Positions 1-8,333 are shown, counted from the first letter of the stretch. The stretch: DNA of 26,340 bases from JBCDGZ01 sp038750655 (GCA_038750655.1 JBCDGZ010000115.1:1-26340), one strand, 5' to 3'. Notes: a model not told the origin generated them from the sequence alone. Numbers and translations are program-made.

Positions 1-32
1 CTTGTGAATTAGGGCTTATTAGCAATTATCTA

Positions 33-169
33 TGACTCGCCTTTTTGGGGAGTATAGGCATAATGGCGTTACTTTTCTGTAGATTTTTCTTGGCTTTCTT
101 TTTTGAACTTTTTATGACAGTCTTCTTTTCCGAGATCAAATAATACTGTTATATGTGACTCGCCTTTTT
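33..169 (+). repeat. Pair of 14-bp direct repeats (TGACTCGCCTTTTT)
   Basis: The sequence TGACTCGCCTTTTT occurs at 33-46 and again at 156-169, the copies starting 123 bp apart. Both are preceded by TAT within a few bases (TATGACTCGCC and TATGTGACTCGCC). The function is unknown. They could be binding sites for a regulator of the acylase gene, or traces of an old duplication. Confidence 0.6.
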
Positions 170-225
170 TGTAAAAACTGCTGTTAGGAGAAGAAAAAAA
201 CAGGCTGTTTTGTGATTTTTGCCGC

Positions 226-260
226 TCTTCCCGAATTCTATCGAATTTTTTCTAATTTTA
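226..260 (+). promoter_or_regulatory. Possible Bacteroidota-type promoter for the acylase gene
   Basis: TTTTTG at 226-231 is followed after 21 bp by TAATTTTA at 253-260. This resembles the Bacteroidota housekeeping promoter (TTG near -33, TAnnTTTG near -7), with one mismatch in the -7 box. The acylase start codon lies about 30 bp downstream. The region is AT-rich, so a chance match is possible. Confidence 0.25.
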
Positions 261-291
261 GAGGGCAAACACCAATACACCTGAAACAACT

Positions 292-2727
292 ATGCGCATC
301 GCCAAATTTATTATTGCTCTGATTTTGACGCTTGGCCTAGTCCTAGCGCTGAATCGTCCTATTGCTCTTTCGGAAACTACCGTTCCACCTGTTGGTAAAT
401 TTTTTAACCCCTTCGGTGGTTTTTGGCAAAATGCAGATCGGACTGATCCGGCGGTTGGTGCCTCGATGGCCCTCCAATTGCCAAGCCTCACCGGCGAAGC
501 CAGCGTGCAATTCGACGATCGAATGGTGCCCCACCTCTTCGCCGAAAATACCAAAGACCTCTTTCTACTCCAAGGCTATGTGACTGCTCGGGACCGACTC
601 TTCCAAATGGACCTCAGTACCCGCGCCGCCGCCGGCCGCCTCTCAGAACTACTCGGCGAGCGAACCCTCGGCTACGATCAATTGCAACGCCGCAGAGGCA
701 TGGCCTTCGGCGCTCAAAATACCCTCGATACCTGGAAGAAAGAACCCCAATACTTTGAGTTCGTCCAACAATATACCGCAGGCGTTAATGCCTACATCAA
801 CCAACTGAGCTACGCCGATTATCCGATTGAGTACAAACTGCTGGATCACTTTCCCGAGCCCTGGACAGAGCTTAAAAGTGCCCTGTTGATCAAATCTATG
901 GCGCAGACCCTCTGCTCCCGAGAGCTGGACCTGGAATCCACCAATGCCCTTCAATTGCTGGGGCAGGAGCAGTTCGATTTTCTCTATCCAGAATACAATC
1001 CCGCTGAGCGTCCCGTCATTTCTGAAGAGGTCGTCTGGGATTTTGAAGGGCCCGGTGCTTCGTCGGCTACACCGGCCAGCAGCAGCGATCCCATCGGCCT
1101 GATCCACCACCGCAGCCACCCCAAGACGCCCGAAGGCATCGGTAGTAACAATTGGGCAGTTGCTGGCAGCAAAACGGCCTCCGGCCTCGCCATCCTCTGC
1201 AACGATCCCCACCTGCGCCTTACCCTGCCCTCTATCTGGTACGAAGCGCAGCTACATACCCCCGAATTCAATGTCTACGGGGTGAGCCTCCCGGGCTTTC
1301 CTGGCATCGTCATTGGCTTTAATAATAACATCGCCTGGGGGATGACCAACACCTCTCAAGATGTGCTGGATTGGTACCAGATTGAATGGACAGATGAGCA
1401 GAAGACGCACTATCTACTCGACGGTCAAGCCGAGAAGGCCGATATGGTCTATGAGGAATACCAAGTCAAAGGTGGTGCAACGGTCTATGATACAGTCCGC
1501 TATACCAAATGGGGGCCCGTGGTCTACGAGGGCGATGATGATGATCACAAGGATATGGCCATGCGCTGGCTGGCCCACGATGCCGGCGGCAACGAGCTAA
1601 AGGTCTTTTACGGCCTGGGCACGGCCCGCAATCACGAAGATTATACCAAAGCCATCAGCAATTTCTGGACCCCCGCCCAAAACATCGTCTTTGCAGCCAC
1701 TAACGGCGATGTAGCCCTTCGAGTACAAGGGCGCTTTCCGCTGAAAAAGGACCAGCAGGGGCGCTTTGTGCAGGATGGTAGCCAGAGTGCTAATGCTTGG
1801 CAAGGACTGATCCCCGCTGAGCACGGCGCGGCCGATTATAACCCCCAGCGCGGATTTGTCTCTTCGGCGAATCAGCGTTCGACGACGGAGGAATATCCTT
1901 ACTATTACAATGGTACTTTCGCTGATTATCGTGGCCGCCTGCTGATCCGTCGGTTGGAGGAGATGCAGCAAATCAAGGTCGAAGATATGATTGCCCTACA
2001 AAACGATGTTTATAGCCTCAAGGCGGAGGAGGCGCTGCCCCTGCTCCTACAAACCCTCGATGCCTCGGCCCTCAATCAAGAGCAGCAGGCCTTTTTGGCG
2101 GAGTTGAAGAGCTGGGATTATCGCTACACTGCCAACGCGGTTGCCCCAATCCTCTTCGATCGCTGGCTGATTCGCTTCTATCGGGCGACCTGGGATGAAA
2201 TGAAGTCTGACACACTAGACATTCTCTCTCCAGAAACCTGGCGGACCATCGCCCTCCTTGGCGAAGATCCCGAGAATAAATACTTTGATGACCTGGCTAC
2301 ACCAAAACAAGAAACGGCGCAAGACATCGTTACGCGCAGCTTTCAGGAGATGAGCGAGGATGTAGAAGAGTGGAAGAAAAAGGGTAAGGAATTGATTTGG
2401 AAGAACTTTCAATCCCCTCAGATCACTCACTTACTACGACTGCCGGCCTTCGGCTCCGGCCAGCTGGACGTCGGAGGAAGCCGACAGTCCCTGAACGCCA
2501 TTAGCGAGCGCAATGGCCCCTCCTGGCGGATGGTCGTCGAGATGGGCTCCCCGATTAAAGCCTACGGCATCTACCCGGGCGGGCAATCAGGCAACCCCGG
2601 AAGTCCCTACTACGATAATATGATCAAGGACTGGTCGGAAGGCAAGCCCTATCCCTTGCTTTTCCTACAATCGCCAGCCGAGGACAACAGCGCCATTTTA
2701 TTTACTCAAACCTTTACCAAATCCTAA
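292..2727 (+). CDS. Penicillin acylase family protein (Ntn hydrolase)
   Basis: An 811-residue member of the penicillin acylase (peptidase S45) family, which hydrolyse amide bonds of beta-lactams, acyl-homoserine lactones or other acyl amides. The precursor normally cleaves itself into two chains, exposing a Ser or Cys nucleophile. Here the GSNNWAV motif puts that nucleophile at Ser285. Asn527 in the SSANQRS motif falls at residue 243 of the predicted large chain, close to the position of the oxyanion-hole Asn of E. coli penicillin G acylase. A single hydrophobic segment (about residues 5-20) suggests export to the periplasm or membrane anchoring. The conserved NPFGGFWQNA motif follows the export segment. 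Length is normal for the family. A small membrane protein gene starts 3 nt after its stop, suggesting co-transcription. The substrate cannot be told from sequence. Confidence 0.95.
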   Translation: MRIAKFIIALILTLGLVLALNRPIALSETTVPPVGKFFNPFGGFWQNADRTDPAVGASMALQLPSLTGEASVQFDDRMVPHLFAENTKDLFLLQGYVTARDRLFQMDLSTRAAAGRLSELLGERTLGYDQLQRRRGMAFGAQNTLDTWKKEPQYFEFVQQYTAGVNAYINQLSYADYPIEYKLLDHFPEPWTELKSALLIKSMAQTLCSRELDLESTNALQLLGQEQFDFLYPEYNPAERPVISEEVVWDFEGPGASSATPASSSDPIGLIHHRSHPKTPEGIGSNNWAVAGSKTASGLAILCNDPHLRLTLPSIWYEAQLHTPEFNVYGVSLPGFPGIVIGFNNNIAWGMTNTSQDVLDWYQIEWTDEQKTHYLLDGQAEKADMVYEEYQVKGGATVYDTVRYTKWGPVVYEGDDDDHKDMAMRWLAHDAGGNELKVFYGLGTARNHEDYTKAISNFWTPAQNIVFAATNGDVALRVQGRFPLKKDQQGRFVQDGSQSANAWQGLIPAEHGAADYNPQRGFVSSANQRSTTEEYPYYYNGTFADYRGRLLIRRLEEMQQIKVEDMIALQNDVYSLKAEEALPLLLQTLDASALNQEQQAFLAELKSWDYRYTANAVAPILFDRWLIRFYRATWDEMKSDTLDILSPETWRTIALLGEDPENKYFDDLATPKQETAQDIVTRSFQEMSEDVEEWKKKGKELIWKNFQSPQITHLLRLPAFGSGQLDVGGSRQSLNAISERNGPSWRMVVEMGSPIKAYGIYPGGQSGNPGSPYYDNMIKDWSEGKPYPLLFLQSPAEDNSAILFTQTFTKS

Positions 2728-2730
2728 CGC

Positions 2731-3090
2731 ATGAAATTCTTATTCGGTCTGATCTCTACAGCTTTGCTGACCTGGCTTTTATTGGGTACGCTGGGGTTGC
2801 CCTGGTGGACAATGGCGCTCATTGCGGGGCTGGTTGGTGCTTTGATTGGAGAGAATGGTTTTAAAAGCTTTTTGTACGGCTTTTTGGCCATTTTTATGCT
2901 CTGGGGAGTGATGGCCTGGATGGCTAATACGGCCAACGAGGGGCTTTTGGCCGCTCGGTTGGGCGAGCTATTCGGCGGATTGAGCAGCAATTTATTGATC
3001 CTTGCTACGGCCTTAATTGGTGCTTTGGTTGGTGGAATGGGGGCGCTGAGCGGCAGTTTGGCGGCTCAATTGGGAAAGAAAAGGCGCTAA
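2731..3090 (+). CDS. Small four-helix membrane protein, unknown function
   Basis: A 119-residue, strongly hydrophobic protein with four likely membrane segments (about residues 3-23, 25-40, 44-64 and 86-107) and a basic C-terminus ending KKRR, which would favour a cytoplasmic tail. I do not recognise a named family. The ATG lies 3 nt after the acylase stop codon, so the gene is probably translated from the same mRNA. A role linked to the acylase, or simply membrane housekeeping, is possible but unsupported. Gly/Ala/Leu richness is typical of small inner-membrane proteins. Confidence 0.8.
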   Translation: MKFLFGLISTALLTWLLLGTLGLPWWTMALIAGLVGALIGENGFKSFLYGFLAIFMLWGVMAWMANTANEGLLAARLGELFGGLSSNLLILATALIGALVGGMGALSGSLAAQLGKKRR

Positions 3091-3149
3091 GACTTCCTTT
3101 TTATCCCACAATTTTCCGTACTCGTCGATCTAAGTTGATGTCGCGCGGT

Positions 3150-3175
3150 AAAAAGCCTTACTTATAAGGGTTTTT
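3150..3175 (+). terminator. Possible weak intrinsic terminator after the acylase pair
   Basis: AAAAA-G-CCTTA, loop CTTA, TAAGG-G-TTTTT: a 5-bp stem, one G/G mismatch, then five A/T pairs, with the T-run forming the 3' side. It lies 60 bp after the small membrane protein gene. The stem is short and AT-rich, so termination may be partial. Being nearly symmetrical, it could work in both directions. Confidence 0.35.
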
Positions 3176-3207
3176 ATGATTAATCCATTAAACCAGCGAC
3201 TTAAAAT

Positions 3208-3579
3208 ATGTCATCAACTGATTATTATGAACAGGCCCGAAAAAGAGTTAAAAAACGCCGCGAATTTTACGGTAACTCCATTGCCTGGGTTCTCACCTGT
3301 AGTTTTCTGCTATTTATTAATCTCAATACCTCACCCTGGCATCTTTGGGTGATTTATCCCTTCTTAGGCTGGGGAATCTCAGTTGCTGTTCAAGCTTATG
3401 AAGTCTATGGCCCAACCAATGATGACTGGGAGGATCGGGAGATTGAGCGGGAAATGGATCGGATAGATGCACAAAGACAGCGCCACTCCTACGATCGATC
3501 GGAGCGCTCCAGATTTCCTGAGGATTCGCTCGAATTACGGGAAATCGAAAAGAACTGGGACGATCGCGACCTGGTTTAA
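3208..3579 (+). CDS. 2TM domain-containing protein
   Basis: A 123-residue protein with the 2TM domain common in Bacteroidota: a basic N-terminus (YYEQARKRVKKRREFYGN), two membrane helices at about residues 24-42 and 46-64 joined by a short loop with WHLW, and a following aromatic segment (VQAYEVYG). The C-terminal half is highly charged, with many Arg, Asp and Glu residues, and is probably a cytoplasmic coil. The domain's function is not established; it is also found fused to sensor kinases. The protein resembles the product of the minus-strand gene at 6771-7154, including a shared C-terminal element (SLELREIEKNW here, HLELRDVDEMKDKNW there). The ATG follows an AT-rich leader with no clear ribosome binding site, usual in this phylum. 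Confidence 0.88.
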   Translation: MSSTDYYEQARKRVKKRREFYGNSIAWVLTCSFLLFINLNTSPWHLWVIYPFLGWGISVAVQAYEVYGPTNDDWEDREIEREMDRIDAQRQRHSYDRSERSRFPEDSLELREIEKNWDDRDLV

Positions 3580-3866
3580 AAAGCTCCAGCTTACGACACT
3601 TTGCCAATTGGAATACAAATTTAACTTCAATCAGTCTGTAAAAAAGTATTTTTTATCCTAAATTTGGCCTGTAAATTGTGAGTTACTGTTCGAAATGAAC
3701 GTCACAATTGTACGATTACAGGAAGATAGCCTATTTAAAGGATAAATTGTGACATAGATTTTTAGGAATAATCACTCACTCTCCTCAGTTAACGTAGTAA
3801 GCATAAAGACCCCCTCTTTAATTTCAATGGCGTATTCCATTGGTAAAAAACAAATAAAATTAAACC
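3580..3866. other. 287-bp spacer with recurring AATTGTGA words
   Basis: No gene is supported. The word AATTGTGA occurs at 3674-3681 and 3744-3751, both within TAAATTGTGA, and inverted as TCACAATT at 3702-3709. The first and inverted copies flank an inner GTTC/GAAC pair, so together they can form an imperfect hairpin over 3674-3709. CAATGG and CCATTG at 3825-3830 and 3837-3842 form another 6-bp inverted repeat, 25 bp before the next start codon. These may be regulatory sites for the gene at 3867, but no regulator can be named. Confidence 0.5.
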
Positions 3867-4520
3867 ATGAAGCTGCTAACTGCAATAGGAATGCTAGCAT
3901 TCTTACTTTGTTTTCAAATGTATGGCCCCAATAGCAAATTTGAATTGTTTGCTGCTCAAAATCCTTCGACTAACACCATCAGTGACCTCAATGAACTGCT
4001 GTTTTATTGCCGCCCTGCACTTGAAGAAGAACTGGATAAAAAGAATTTTCTAGACCCTAGCTGGACCTCTAGTATTGTGAAAACCAGAGGAAATAAGACC
4101 TTCAATGTCGAAGGCCGTTATAACCTCATCAAAGATGATGTCCAAATTCTCATCAACGATAAGCCCTATATCCTTTTCGGCTCTAAAGTGGATGCTGTCA
4201 TCATTGGCCAGCAGGAGTTTATTTACTCTATCTTTATCGAAGATGATCGGGAAAAAGAGGGCTACCTCAAGCGCCTGGTGACTGGCCGACGGTCTTTGTT
4301 TAGCCGTAGCGCAAAATCCAGCAAAGGACAACTTGAAACTTACTACTACTCTAGCATCAAGGAGGAATTGCCTGTACGGCTCAATACCAAGAAAAAGGAG
4401 CTACTCAAGCTGCTGAAAGATCGTAAACTTCCCTTATACCACTACATTCAGATTCACAAACTAAAGCCATCAGTCGATAAGGATTTGGTGCAGATTTTTG
4501 AGCATTATAATACTTTGTAG
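3867..4520 (+). CDS. Exported protein of unknown function
   Basis: A 217-residue protein with an N-terminal hydrophobic segment (about residues 3-18) compatible with a signal peptide. The mature part contains a strand-rich middle (DVQILINDKPYILFGSKV; EFIYSIFIEDD) and a lysine-rich C-terminus (KKKELLKLLKDRKLPLYHY, then IHKLKPSVDKDLVQIFEHYN). A tail of the pattern KKKELLKLL...KLK...DLV.I..YYN recurs, from memory, in many short exported Bacteroidota proteins of unknown function, so this is probably one of them. No catalytic motif is visible. The gene stands alone between a 287-bp spacer and the hairpin-rich tex leader. Confidence 0.75.
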   Translation: MKLLTAIGMLAFLLCFQMYGPNSKFELFAAQNPSTNTISDLNELLFYCRPALEEELDKKNFLDPSWTSSIVKTRGNKTFNVEGRYNLIKDDVQILINDKPYILFGSKVDAVIIGQQEFIYSIFIEDDREKEGYLKRLVTGRRSLFSRSAKSSKGQLETYYYSSIKEELPVRLNTKKKELLKLLKDRKLPLYHYIQIHKLKPSVDKDLVQIFEHYNTL

Positions 4521-4558
4521 GCTGTTGTTTCATTTACTGCTGCTTATTGTTTTACTTT

Positions 4559-4627
4559 GCGCCTTTGGTGCTTTAGGTTGACGTCTATCTGCCTGTCTAC
4601 AGGTGTCCACCTGAGCGCCAAAGGCGC
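4559..4627 (+). promoter_or_regulatory. Hairpin-rich leader of tex
   Basis: GCGCCTTTGGTGCT at 4559-4572 pairs with AGCGCCAAAGGCGC at 4614-4627 (14 bp with one G-T wobble). The 41-nt interior holds competing smaller hairpins: CCTGT/ACAGG at about 4592-4603 and CAGGTG/CACCTG at about 4600-4613, which share bases. The outer stem ends 14 nt before the tex start codon, so it could affect ribosome access. It could instead be a terminator-like element for the gene upstream (although no T-run follows) or a REP-type intergenic repeat. The fold was read by eye. Confidence 0.5.
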
Positions 4628-4641
4628 TAAAAACAATACCA

Positions 4642-6768
4642 ATGAATCCAAAACACCTTGAATTGATCAGCCAGGCCCTGGCTATTCGACCACAGCAAGT
4701 CAAGAATACGGTTGCGTTGTTGAGCGAAGGCGCTACACTGCCTTTTATTGCTCGTTATCGCAAAGAGGCCACGGGCTCGCTGGATGAGGTGCAGATCGCC
4801 GATATTCGCAAGCAATCGCAGCAATTACAAGAATTAGAGAAGCGCCGAGAGAGCATCCTGGCGGCTATTGAAGATCAGGGAAAGCTCACCGACGCCCTGC
4901 GCGCCCGTATCCTGGCTACCTATAACTCAACAGAGCTGGAAGACCTCTATTTGCCTTACAAGCGCAAGCGCAAAACCCGCGCAAGCATGGCCCGCGAGCG
5001 CGGGCTGGAACCGCTGGCCCAGGCGCTCTTTCAGCAGGATAACCGCCAGCCACAGCAGCTGGCCGGTAGCTACCTTAGTGAGGAGGTCACGACGGTTGAG
5101 GAGGCCCTGCAGGGAGCGCGAGATATTATTGCCGAATGGGTCAACGAGGATGAGAAGGCGCGGGGGCGAGTACGTCGCCTGTTCGAGAAGAGCGCTCAGA
5201 TTGTAGCTAAGGTGGCCAGAGGCAAAGAGGAAGAGGGGGCCAAGTACCGTGATTATTTTGCCTTTGAAGAACCGCTAAAGCGTTGTCCTTCGCATCGCCT
5301 GCTTGCCATCCGCCGAGGAGAGGACGAAGGCTTTCTGCGGGTCAGCATCCGTCCGGACGAGGAGGAAGTATTGTATCGCTTAAATGGACTCTTTGTAAAG
5401 GGGCACAGCTCGGCAGCGCAGGAGGTCAAGGCGGCTACTCAGGATGCTTATCGTCGCCTATTGGAGCCTTCGATCGAAACGGAGTTTCGCAACAGTAGCA
5501 AGGCTTTAGCCGACGAGGAGGCCATTGCTGTCTTCGCCGAGAACCTACGGCAGCTCCTACTGGCTGCCCCACTGGGCCAGCGCCGCGTACTAGCCATCGA
5601 TCCCGGCTTCCGTACGGGCTGCAAGGTGGTCTGCCTGGATGCCAGTGGCAACCTGCTGCACCACAGCGCCATTTATCCCCATCCACCGCAGTCGCAGAGC
5701 CGGCAGGCCATCCAGCAGTTGCAGCAGTTGGTCGACCGCCACGGCATAGAGGCCATTGCCATCGGCAATGGTACGGCAGGACGGGAGACGATGAGCCTGC
5801 TGCGCGAAGTCGATTTTGGCCGCCCCATCGATCTTTTTATGGTCAACGAAAGTGGTGCGTCGATCTACTCAGCTTCTGATCTGGCGCGGGAGGAATTTCC
5901 CGACCATGATGTAACAGTACGGGGTTCGGTTTCTATTGGTCGCCGACTGATGGACCCCTTGGCGGAGTTAGTGAAAATTGATGCCAAGTCGATCGGGGTA
6001 GGGCAGTACCAGCACGATGTAAACCAAAGTCGGTTGAAGGAAAGCCTTGATCAGGTGGTAGAGAGCTGCGTCAATGCTGTTGGCGTAAATATCAATACTG
6101 CCAGCAAGCATTTGCTGACCTATGTTTCGGGCTTGGGGCCTACGCTGGCGCAGAATATCGTAGATTATCGCCGCGATAATGGGCCGTTTAAGGCGCGGAC
6201 GGCGCTCAAGAAGGTCAGCCGGATGGGCGAAAAGGCCTTTGAGCAATGTGCCGGCTTCCTACGCATCCGCGATGCTCGCAATCCGCTGGACAATACCGCC
6301 GTTCACCCCGAACGCTACACGCTAGTCAAGCAAATGGCGAGCGATCTGGGCTGTAGCCTCCAGGATTTGATCAAAGATGCGACGCAGCGGCGGCGCATTG
6401 TACTGAAAAATTATGTTGACAATACCGTCGGCCTACCGACCTTGCAGGACATTCTCAAAGAGTTGGAAAAACCTGGGTTGGATCCGCGTGGGGAAGCCCG
6501 CTCCTTTGAATTTTCGCGAGAGGTACATAAAATGGAAGACCTGCGAGAAGGGATGGTCTTGCCCGGCATTGTCACCAACATCACCAACTTTGGTGCTTTT
6601 GTGGATGTAGGCGTCAAGCAGGATGGCCTGGTGCACATCTCTCAGCTGGCTAATAAATTTGTCAAAAATCCATTAGACGTTGTTCAATTGCAGCAGCAAG
6701 TACAGGTTAGGGTAATGGAAGTGGATTTGGCCCGTAAGCGGATCAACTTGTCTATGAAAGATGTATAG
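4642..6768 (+). CDS. tex: Tex family RNA-binding transcription accessory protein
   Basis: A 708-residue Tex (YhgF) protein, a conserved cytoplasmic factor that binds nucleic acids and has been linked to transcription and RNA metabolism. In order: Tex N-terminal helical domain (about residues 1-190, with TLPFIARYRKEATGSLDEV near residue 31); YqgF/RNase H-like domain beginning at RVLAIDPGFRTGCKV (about residue 314); helix-hairpin-helix region from about residue 477 (VNAVGVNINTAS, then VSGLGPTLAQNIVDYR); and an S1 RNA-binding domain from about residue 634 to the end (GIVTNITNFGAFVDVG, DGLVHISQL). The protein stops right after the S1 domain, without the long C-terminal tail of many homologues, but this is within family range. 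A hairpin-rich leader lies just upstream. It is tail to tail with the next gene, with 2 bp between stop codons. Confidence 0.97.
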   Translation: MNPKHLELISQALAIRPQQVKNTVALLSEGATLPFIARYRKEATGSLDEVQIADIRKQSQQLQELEKRRESILAAIEDQGKLTDALRARILATYNSTELEDLYLPYKRKRKTRASMARERGLEPLAQALFQQDNRQPQQLAGSYLSEEVTTVEEALQGARDIIAEWVNEDEKARGRVRRLFEKSAQIVAKVARGKEEEGAKYRDYFAFEEPLKRCPSHRLLAIRRGEDEGFLRVSIRPDEEEVLYRLNGLFVKGHSSAAQEVKAATQDAYRRLLEPSIETEFRNSSKALADEEAIAVFAENLRQLLLAAPLGQRRVLAIDPGFRTGCKVVCLDASGNLLHHSAIYPHPPQSQSRQAIQQLQQLVDRHGIEAIAIGNGTAGRETMSLLREVDFGRPIDLFMVNESGASIYSASDLAREEFPDHDVTVRGSVSIGRRLMDPLAELVKIDAKSIGVGQYQHDVNQSRLKESLDQVVESCVNAVGVNINTASKHLLTYVSGLGPTLAQNIVDYRRDNGPFKARTALKKVSRMGEKAFEQCAGFLRIRDARNPLDNTAVHPERYTLVKQMASDLGCSLQDLIKDATQRRRIVLKNYVDNTVGLPTLQDILKELEKPGLDPRGEARSFEFSREVHKMEDLREGMVLPGIVTNITNFGAFVDVGVKQDGLVHISQLANKFVKNPLDVVQLQQQVQVRVMEVDLARKRINLSMKDV

Positions 6769-6770
6769 CC

Positions 6771-7154
6771 TTAGACGTAGTCTTCGTCGCTGTTTTTCCA
6801 GTTTTTATCTTTCATCTCATCGACATCCCGAAGTTCGAGATGATCATCGATTCCCAGCTCTGGGTTTTGCTCGTAGAGGCGGCGCATTTCCTTTTCTGTT
6901 TCTCTTTCCTCCCATTCTTTAGTCAGGATGTCTGTCCCGGGTAGGCCGAAGGTGCCAAAGTAATGGATGGCCAGCCCTACGCCCCAAGGCAGCAAGGGAA
7001 AGAAGAACCACCATTCGCGACCTCCGCTGTCGAAAGTAGCGAGATTCATCAATAAGAAGAAGGCGCCAACGGCCACATAGACGGCAAGATGTGAATAGAA
7101 GCCTTTTTTCTTTTTAACGACTTTTTGAGCTTGTCGGTACGTTTCATCGTGCAT
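6771..7154 (-). CDS. 2TM domain-containing protein (second copy)
   Basis: A 127-residue 2TM protein (MHDETYRQAQKVVKKKKGFY at the N-terminus), a paralogue of the protein at 3208-3579. It has a basic start, membrane helices at about residues 23-40 and 50-67 with a WWFFFPLLPWG segment, then a charged tail ending HLELRDVDEMKDKNW. The start chosen is the ATG at 7154; the frame extends eight codons upstream to a TTG at 7178, which is a less likely start in this phylum. The stop codon lies 2 bp from that of tex on the other strand, so the two transcripts must run into or end within each other. The molecular role of the 2TM domain is unknown. Confidence 0.88.
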   Translation of the reverse strand: MHDETYRQAQKVVKKKKGFYSHLAVYVAVGAFFLLMNLATFDSGGREWWFFFPLLPWGVGLAIHYFGTFGLPGTDILTKEWEERETEKEMRRLYEQNPELGIDDHLELRDVDEMKDKNWKNSDEDYV

Positions 7155-7364
7155 AGAACCAATTTTTTGCCTACGCAATTTAAGGTTTTTTCGGCAGAGC
7201 TGCCAAACATCCGTCCAACCCCTTTTCTAATTCGTCGAAACTTTGTACGGCCCTACGGAGCCTCCTCTATTGTCAAGGTCAGGACAATCAAATGACATTG
7301 GACCATTTTTGTACAGCAATTCCTTACAAAATGCGTTATATCCAAAAAACCAAGTCGCTCCATC

Positions 7365-8333
7365 ATGCGCTTATTTGGCCCCATTTTACTGCTTGCAAGC
7401 TTGTTGTCTCCTTGGCTGTGCTTTGCCCAGTCCTGTTGCTCGGGGGGCGTACCGCTGTCTAGCAATCTGGGCCTGCCCGCCTCACAGGCCGGCGTGCTGC
7501 AACTCAACCTCAGCTACGACCTCAACGTGCTCAACACCCTGAAGGTAGAGCGGGAGCGCCTGGACGATGATTCGCGCAATCGCATCACCCATTCTGCACT
7601 CCTACAACTCTCCTACAGCCTTACCGATCGCTGGGCCGTAGAAGGCTTTTTTTCCTTCCTTCGCCAGGAGCGGCGCATCAATCAAGAGGTCAGCAGCAGC
7701 CTGGAAGCAGCGCAGGGGATTGGTGATGCTGTATTTTTGCTCAAATACAAGCTCTGGGCGACAGCGCAGGAGGAGACTGTCTGGCAGATCGCCCTCGGGG
7801 CCAAAGCACCGACCGGCCCCTATGACCGTCGAAGCGGCAGCGGGCTGATCCTCAACGCGGAGCTTCAGCCGGGCGGCGGCGCCTGGGATGGCATCCTTTG
7901 GAGCCAGCTGACCCATTCGATGGACTGGCGGCCGTCGATGAGCTTTTCAACAACAGCAACCTACAGTCGAAAAGGGGAGAACGAAGATTACTTGAATGGG
8001 AGCCAGCACTATAAGTTCGGCGATGAATGGCAGCTGATTGTAGGTCTGAGTGATCAACTGGCGCTAGGCAAGCGGCTGTTGGACCCCTCTTTGAGCTTCC
8101 GCTATCGCAATGCACAGCCTGATTTGGTCGATGGCTTTGATTTGCCGAGTACCGGAGGGCAGTGGGTCTTTCTCAATCCGGCCTTCAGCTACTGGTGGAG
8201 CAGCAACCTGGCCTCCAATGCCAGCGTTGAACTGCCAGTTTACGCCAAGGTCATTGGCACCCAATTTTCGCCCACCTTCCGCCTCAACATCGGCTTTTTC
8301 TACCGCATTCCAACACGTCCTAACAAAATATAA
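7365..8333 (+). CDS. Predicted outer-membrane beta-barrel protein
   Basis: A 322-residue exported protein. The signal peptide (hydrophobic core about residues 4-20) ends FAQS, followed by a striking CCSGG motif (Cys24-Cys25). The rest alternates short amphipathic strands with polar turns, typical of a transporter-like outer-membrane barrel (LQLSYSLTDRWAVEGFFSF; GDAVFLLKYKLW; IALGAKAPTGPYD; SATF-type final strands), ending FRLNIGFFYRI before a short tail. The terminal-strand pattern with an aromatic residue fits barrel insertion. It is followed after 11 bp by a DUF3179 lipoprotein gene, so the two are probably one operon. The CC pair could bind metal or form a disulfide; this is inference. No substrate can be assigned. 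Confidence 0.78.
   Translation: MRLFGPILLLASLLSPWLCFAQSCCSGGVPLSSNLGLPASQAGVLQLNLSYDLNVLNTLKVERERLDDDSRNRITHSALLQLSYSLTDRWAVEGFFSFLRQERRINQEVSSSLEAAQGIGDAVFLLKYKLWATAQEETVWQIALGAKAPTGPYDRRSGSGLILNAELQPGGGAWDGILWSQLTHSMDWRPSMSFSTTATYSRKGENEDYLNGSQHYKFGDEWQLIVGLSDQLALGKRLLDPSLSFRYRNAQPDLVDGFDLPSTGGQWVFLNPAFSYWWSSNLASNASVELPVYAKVIGTQFSPTFRLNIGFFYRIPTRPNKI

Larger units (their letters stand above)
1..291. other. AT-rich region upstream of the acylase gene
   Basis: No coding region is supported here. The stretch is AT-rich and holds two exact copies of a 14-base sequence, described separately, and a weak promoter-like match just before the acylase gene. No end of a preceding gene could be recognised, so what lies to the left of the window is unknown. 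Confidence 0.6.

Noticed and set aside
3674..3709. TGTGA...TCACA resembling a CRP site
   Set aside because: The arms are 20 bp apart instead of the 6 bp of a CRP site, so this is not a standard CRP operator.
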